Part shown: positions 5,618 through 6,793 of the stretch, one piece after another
How positions within the stretch are numbered: the first letter of the stretch is position 1
How the letters are laid out: the number at the start of each line of letters is the position of its first letter
Origin: Chloroflexota bacterium
GTDB lineage: Bacteria > Chloroflexota > Anaerolineae > J102
NCBI GenBank assembly: GCA_024276255.1
Contig: JAJRXO010000437.1
Coordinates: 1-6,793 of the forward strand
Reading direction: 5' to 3'
DNA: 6,793 nucleotides
Made by a program: the position numbers and the translations under genes
The notes under the pieces: generated by a model
Told to the model about the DNA's origin: nothing
Database searches by the model: none
The model's input: only the letters and a program-made list of their open reading frames with translations

Positions 5618-5782
5618 TTATTTTGTCTCGCGATGCAAGCGGTGCGTCCGGCAGCGCGGGCAGTATTTCTGCAATTCTATACGGCCGGTTTGGGTACGGC
5701 GATTTTTACTTGTGAGGTAGTTGCGCTCTTTGCACTCGGTGCAAGCGAGCGTAACTAAAATGCGATTACCTTTCTTTGCCAC
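5618..5782 (-). CDS. rpmG: Ribosomal protein L33 (bL33), 54 aa, GTG start, zinc-ribbon form
   Basis: This short gene encodes L33, a small protein of the large ribosomal subunit near the E site. The translation begins MAKKGNRILVTLACTEC, continues through RNYLTSKNRR, and ends YCPRCRTHRLHRETK. Both Cys pairs (CTEC at 14-17 and CPRC at 41-44) are present, so this is the zinc-binding C+ form rather than the Cys-less paralog. The GTG at 5780-5782 is the only usable start, because an in-frame TAA occurs seven codons upstream; the ribosome-binding site is weak (GGA). The length is typical. It lies between tuf and tRNA-Trp in the usual tuf-rpmG-trnW-secE order. Confidence 0.96.
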   Translation of the reverse strand: MAKKGNRILVTLACTECKERNYLTSKNRRTQTGRIELQKYCPRCRTHRLHRETK

Positions 5783-5816
5783 GATATTGGTCTCGTTCCA
5801 TTAAGAAATGGGGGTA

Positions 5817-5841
5817 GGGAGCAGGCGTTCAGCCTGCCCCC
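5817..5841. other. Hairpin in the tuf-rpmG spacer
   Basis: GGAGCAGGC (5818-5826) and GCCTGCCCC (5832-5840) pair over 9 positions with one G-U wobble around a 5-base loop. On the - strand it follows tuf and is followed by CTACCCCCATTTCTT, which is not a proper U tract. Partial termination or mRNA processing after tuf is possible. This would fit the higher demand for EF-Tu than for the downstream products, but that is inference. Confidence 0.5.
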
Positions 5842-5875
5842 GGTGATTTTGTTTAGCTTGCAGGAATAATGGCGC

Positions 5876-6793
5876 TTATTCCAAAATTTCGGTGATGACG
5901 CCGGCGCCCACGGTGCGGCCGCCTTCGCGGATGGCAAAGCGACTGCCTGCTTCCAGCGCCACCGGCACGATCAGCTCCACGACCATGTTCACGTTGTCGC
6001 CTGGCATGACCATTTCCACGCCCTCCGGCAACTGAATCGAGCCCGTCACGTCCATCGTGCGAATGTAGAACTGCGGCCGGTATCCATTGAAGAACGGCGT
6101 GTGTCGTCCGCCCTCTTCCTTCTTCAACACATACACTTCCGCATTGAACTTCGTGTGCGGCGTAATGCTCCCTGGCTTCGCCAGCACCTGGCCGCGTTCC
6201 ACCTCGTCGCGGTTGATGCCGCGCAGCAGCACACCCACGTTCTCGCCCGCCTCGGCGTAGTCCAACACCTTGCGGAACATCTCCAGACTCGTGGCCACTG
6301 TCTTGCGCGTCGGCTTCAGCCCTACGATCTCTACCTCGTCCATGGGGTTGATCCGCCCGCGTTCCACTCGACCCGTCACCACCGTGCCGCGTCCCTTGAT
6401 CGAGAACACGTCTTCAATAGGCATCAGGAACGGCTTGTCGATCTCTCGCTCCGGCGTGGGGATGTACTCATCCACCACCCGCATCAACTCCCAGATGCAC
6501 TCGTATTCCGGCGCATTCGGATCGTCCGATTTGCACATCAACGCCTTCAATGCACTGCCGCGCACGATCGGCGTCTCGTCGCCAGGAAATCCATAGTCGT
6601 CCAGCAGCTCCCGCAGCTCCAGCTCGACCAGCTCCAGCAGCTCCTCGTCGTCCATCATATCCACTTTATTCAAAAACACCACCATCGCCGGCACTTCCAC
6701 CTGCCGCGCCAACAGCACGTGCTCTCGCGTCTGCGGCATCGGCCCATCCGGCGCCGCCACCACCAGGATGGCGCCGTCCATCTGCGCCGCTCC
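5876..6793 (-). CDS. tuf: Elongation factor Tu (5' partial)
   Basis: EF-Tu is the GTPase that delivers aminoacyl-tRNA to the ribosomal A site. The visible part is the C-terminal ~305 residues; the frame runs off the right edge just before the GAAQMDGAILVVAA strand, so the P-loop and switch regions lie outside the window. Seen here are the guanine-specificity motif NKVD (Asn codon at 6668-6670), the SAL motif in RGSALKAL, domain 2 (IEDVFSIKGRGTVVTGRVERG) and domain 3 (GRHTPFFNGYRPQFYIRTMD, ending AIREGGRTVGAGVITEILE). The segment between the SAL motif and DEYIP is a few residues longer than I recall in E. coli EF-Tu. The end at TAA 5876-5878 is the normal C-terminus. It heads the visible part of the cluster. 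Confidence 0.97.
   Translation of the reverse strand, partial: GAAQMDGAILVVAAPDGPMPQTREHVLLARQVEVPAMVVFLNKVDMMDDEELLELVELELRELLDDYGFPGDETPIVRGSALKALMCKSDDPNAPEYECIWELMRVVDEYIPTPEREIDKPFLMPIEDVFSIKGRGTVVTGRVERGRINPMDEVEIVGLKPTRKTVATSLEMFRKVLDYAEAGENVGVLLRGINRDEVERGQVLAKPGSITPHTKFNAEVYVLKKEEGGRHTPFFNGYRPQFYIRTMDVTGSIQLPEGVEMVMPGDNVNMVVELIVPVALEAGSRFAIREGGRTVGAGVITEILE

Noticed and set aside
5755..5937. 60-codon frame on the - strand across the tuf end and rpmG start
   Set aside because: It overlaps the conserved C-terminal coding of tuf and the start of rpmG in another frame and has no domain resemblance.

Overview
The window looks like chromosomal DNA of a bacterium, most likely a member of the Chloroflexota (Anaerolineae-like). 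This is an inference. It rests on the Thr-Pro-rich linker style of the leftmost protein (a TPTPT linker, an SH3b domain, then a second linker), on the moderately high GC content, and on the acidic N-terminal extension of NusG. No 16S or other decisive marker is present.

Layout: positions 1-1634 (+ strand) hold the 3' part of a probably secreted modular protein: the end of a beta-propeller-like region, a Thr/Pro linker, an SH3b domain, a long Thr/Pro linker, and two copies of an unrecognised ~125-residue domain. Positions 1634-1705 hold a palindromic array of degenerate heptamers. Positions 1709-1745 hold a hairpin that can terminate transcription from both sides. Everything to the right is on the - strand and is the classic translation/secretion/elongation cluster. 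In transcription order it is tuf (5' end outside the window), rpmG (54 codons), tRNA-Trp(CCA), secE, nusG, rplK, rplA, an L10 leader with an attenuator, rplJ (TTG start) and rplL.

The - strand genes make EF-Tu, ribosomal proteins L33, L11, L1, L10 and L7/L12, the translocon subunit SecE and the transcription factor NusG. L11, L10 and L7/L12 form the ribosomal stalk and its base, where EF-Tu docks. The leader before rplJ shows the parts needed for feedback control of stalk-protein synthesis: an L10-binding stem, a candidate antiterminator strand and an intrinsic terminator just before the rplJ ribosome-binding site. The cluster ends after rplL at the shared terminator, so rpoB and rpoC do not follow, unlike in many bacteria.

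No previously undescribed multi-gene system is evident. The items most worth a second look are the duplicated C-terminal domain, the opposed heptamer repeat, the L10 leader attenuator and the long rplJ-rplL spacer. No stretch of more than about 300 bases lacks a gene. The two largest gaps, 2152-2408 and 2952-3178, are described as features.
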